Below, piece after piece: positions 38,482-39,611 of a stretch of DNA of 39,611 nt (its first letter is position 1; every line of letters begins with the position of its first letter). Position numbers and translations under genes: made by a program. Under the pieces are notes generated by a model. It saw nothing but the letters and a program-made list of their open reading frames with translations, did not search any database and was not told the DNA's origin. Source of the DNA: an uncultured bacterium (GTDB lineage Bacteria; Sysuimicrobiota; Sysuimicrobiia; Sysuimicrobiales; Sysuimicrobiaceae); contig CALIMJ010000047.1 in assembly GCA_938028835.1 (NCBI GenBank), positions 1-39,611 on the forward strand. Direction: 5' to 3'.

Positions 38482-39611
38482 ACGACGTAGACGCGGGCCG
38501 CACGGGCCGGGAGGGTGGCGGAGATCCGCCCCGCGGTCACGGAGACGGTCTGGCCGGTGACGAGTTCCGTGGCGCTGCTCCCCGAGACAGGGATGGACAC
38601 CGAGAGGGAGCTGTCTTGCGGATTCACCGCGACCACGTACGTGGCCCCTTCCGCAGACTTCCGGACCGCGTAGACGCCGACGTACCGGTCGAACTGCAGC
38701 TGGAACCGGGGAGTCGCATCGAGGACCTGCGTGAAGTCGGTGGGCTCCGCCACGACGGGGTACAGGGGACCCATCAGGAGGCGGAAGGCGTCCAGGGTGT
38801 CGGACCACGCCCGGTCGATGGCGGGCCGGAGCTGTTCCAGGTTCTGGAACAGCTGCTGACGCTCCTGCTCGTTGCTGTAGATCACCTGGTTCGCACCCCA
38901 GAGGACGTCGAAAGCGCGGTAGTTCAGGGCCGCGAGCAGGAGGAACACTCGGAAGATCTCTTCCCGGGACGGGACGGTGGGTCGCCCCCCGTTGATGTAC
39001 GTGGCGAACTCGCTGACCACGGTTACGGACGCGGCGTTGACGAATCGGGCGCCGCGGGACCGGATGCGCTGGGCGTACTGGGCTTCGTTCACGATGTGGA
39101 GGATCTGGGTGTAGGGGGCGAACTCGGAGATGGTGAACTCCGGCATGGGGTAGTCCATCACCACGTAGGGGTTGGTGGTGTCGGACGGGTACCCGGCCTG
39201 GTACATCACCAGGTCTCCAACCACGTGGTTGGGGTCGATGCTCTTGACCTGGTTCTTGGTGATCGCCCAGTCCGAGTAGCTGCTCGTCATCCCGTGGAAC
39301 TCGCTGTGCAGGAACCAGAGGAGCATGGCGGGGTCTCGGGCGATACGGGCGACGCGGTCAGGGTTGAAGACCTCCCGGCTGCCCTGGAGCTCGTAGGCGC
39401 TGGCCGTGGACCACATGGACCAGGTGTTCCAGAACTGGGACGGGATGTCCCGGACCCACAGGGTGTTGAACCCGGCCCCCTTGGCCTCCCGGACGCGTTG
39501 CTCGTAGTCGGCCTGACTGCGGAGCCAGCCGAGGCCGGCCCAGCCGGCGAACTTGTTCAGGCTGGCGACCACGGCAGGCTGTCCGTTCACCAGGAGCGCT
39601 CCCCACGGGGA
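38475..39611 (-). CDS. Glycoside-hydrolase-like protein, N-terminus outside the window
   Basis: The frame is open to the right edge (379 codons seen), so the start is outside; a GTG at 39590 is only an internal codon of a likely longer chain. The visible part begins ALLVNGQPAVVASLNKFAGW, a pattern common near the start of TIM-barrel glycoside hydrolases. It continues with FNTLWVRDIPSQFW, MLLWFLHSEFHG, VVMDYPMPEFTISEFAPY and FRVFLLLAALNYRAFDVLWG, and ends in a beta-rich domain (YVVAVNPQDSSLSVSIPV). Catalytic Glu/Asp residues cannot be assigned with certainty. It may process a surface or external glycan, in line with the neighbouring EPS locus, from which it is convergent and separated by 3 nt. 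Confidence 0.65.
   Translation of the reverse strand, partial: SPWGALLVNGQPAVVASLNKFAGWAGLGWLRSQADYEQRVREAKGAGFNTLWVRDIPSQFWNTWSMWSTASAYELQGSREVFNPDRVARIARDPAMLLWFLHSEFHGMTSSYSDWAITKNQVKSIDPNHVVGDLVMYQAGYPSDTTNPYVVMDYPMPEFTISEFAPYTQILHIVNEAQYAQRIRSRGARFVNAASVTVVSEFATYINGGRPTVPSREEIFRVFLLLAALNYRAFDVLWGANQVIYSNEQERQQLFQNLEQLRPAIDRAWSDTLDAFRLLMGPLYPVVAEPTDFTQVLDATPRFQLQFDRYVGVYAVRKSAEGATYVVAVNPQDSSLSVSIPVSGSSATELVTGQTVSVTAGRISATLPARAARVYVVR

Noticed and set aside
1-39611. CRISPR arrays, insertion sequences, phage genes, rRNA
   Set aside because: I saw no regularly spaced repeats, transposase or integrase motifs, or rRNA segments.

Overview
The window is very GC-rich bacterial DNA with many GTG and TTG starts, many 1-4 nt stop/start overlaps and no phage, IS or CRISPR signal. 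A T-box leader, a stand-alone rpsU-yqeY pair, a YezD-type protein and a pyruvoyl-dependent arginine decarboxylase point to a Terrabacteria-type lineage (Bacillota, Actinomycetota, Chloroflexota or a related, perhaps thermophilic, candidate phylum such as CSP1-3). That placement is inference from gene content, not from a marker tree.

Layout. (1) 1-3845: a leucine-type T-box leader controls ilvE and leuS. A complete tRNA-Ala(GGC) gene lies inside the leader, between Stem I/II and the antiterminator, closed by a short flanking helix. This is the most unusual object in the window. (2) 3909-6689: comEA, then an ECF sigma factor, a zinc-less membrane anti-sigma factor and an RseB/MucB-like secreted protein, the last three overlapping. 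(3) 6672-8887, minus strand: pyruvoyl arginine decarboxylase, spermidine synthase and an agmatinase-family ureohydrolase form a polyamine operon. It is divergent from a PaaK-like AMP ligase (8957-10255), which is followed tail-to-tail by a membrane GGDEF protein. (4) 11629-15340: rpsU, an internal hairpin, yqeY, a Nudix hydrolase, a putrescine-type aminotransferase and an M24 peptidase. (5) 15461-16649: a NarL-type regulator without the phospho-acceptor Asp, a 245-nt gene-free stretch, a YezD-like protein and a strong terminator.

(6) 16667-38471: one long exopolysaccharide locus on the plus strand. It holds a Wza-like export protein, a Wzz/BY-kinase-like protein with a degraded P-loop, a UDP-hexosamine/hexose dehydrogenase, a Wzy/WaaL-like polymerase or ligase, a Wzx-like flippase, five GT2 and three GT4 glycosyltransferase domains (two GT4 fused in one protein), an NAD-dependent sugar epimerase, an AsnB-type amidotransferase, a large unrecognised protein that may be an alpha/alpha-toroid, and a CapK-like adenylating enzyme. 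Together they would make a uronate-containing repeat unit (dehydrogenase, epimerase), possibly amidate it (AsnB) and acylate it (CapK), then flip, polymerise and export it. No initiating phosphoglycosyltransferase is seen, so that step must be encoded elsewhere. (7) 38475 to the right edge, minus strand: the C-terminal part of a glycoside-hydrolase-like protein that runs out of the window and converges on the EPS locus.
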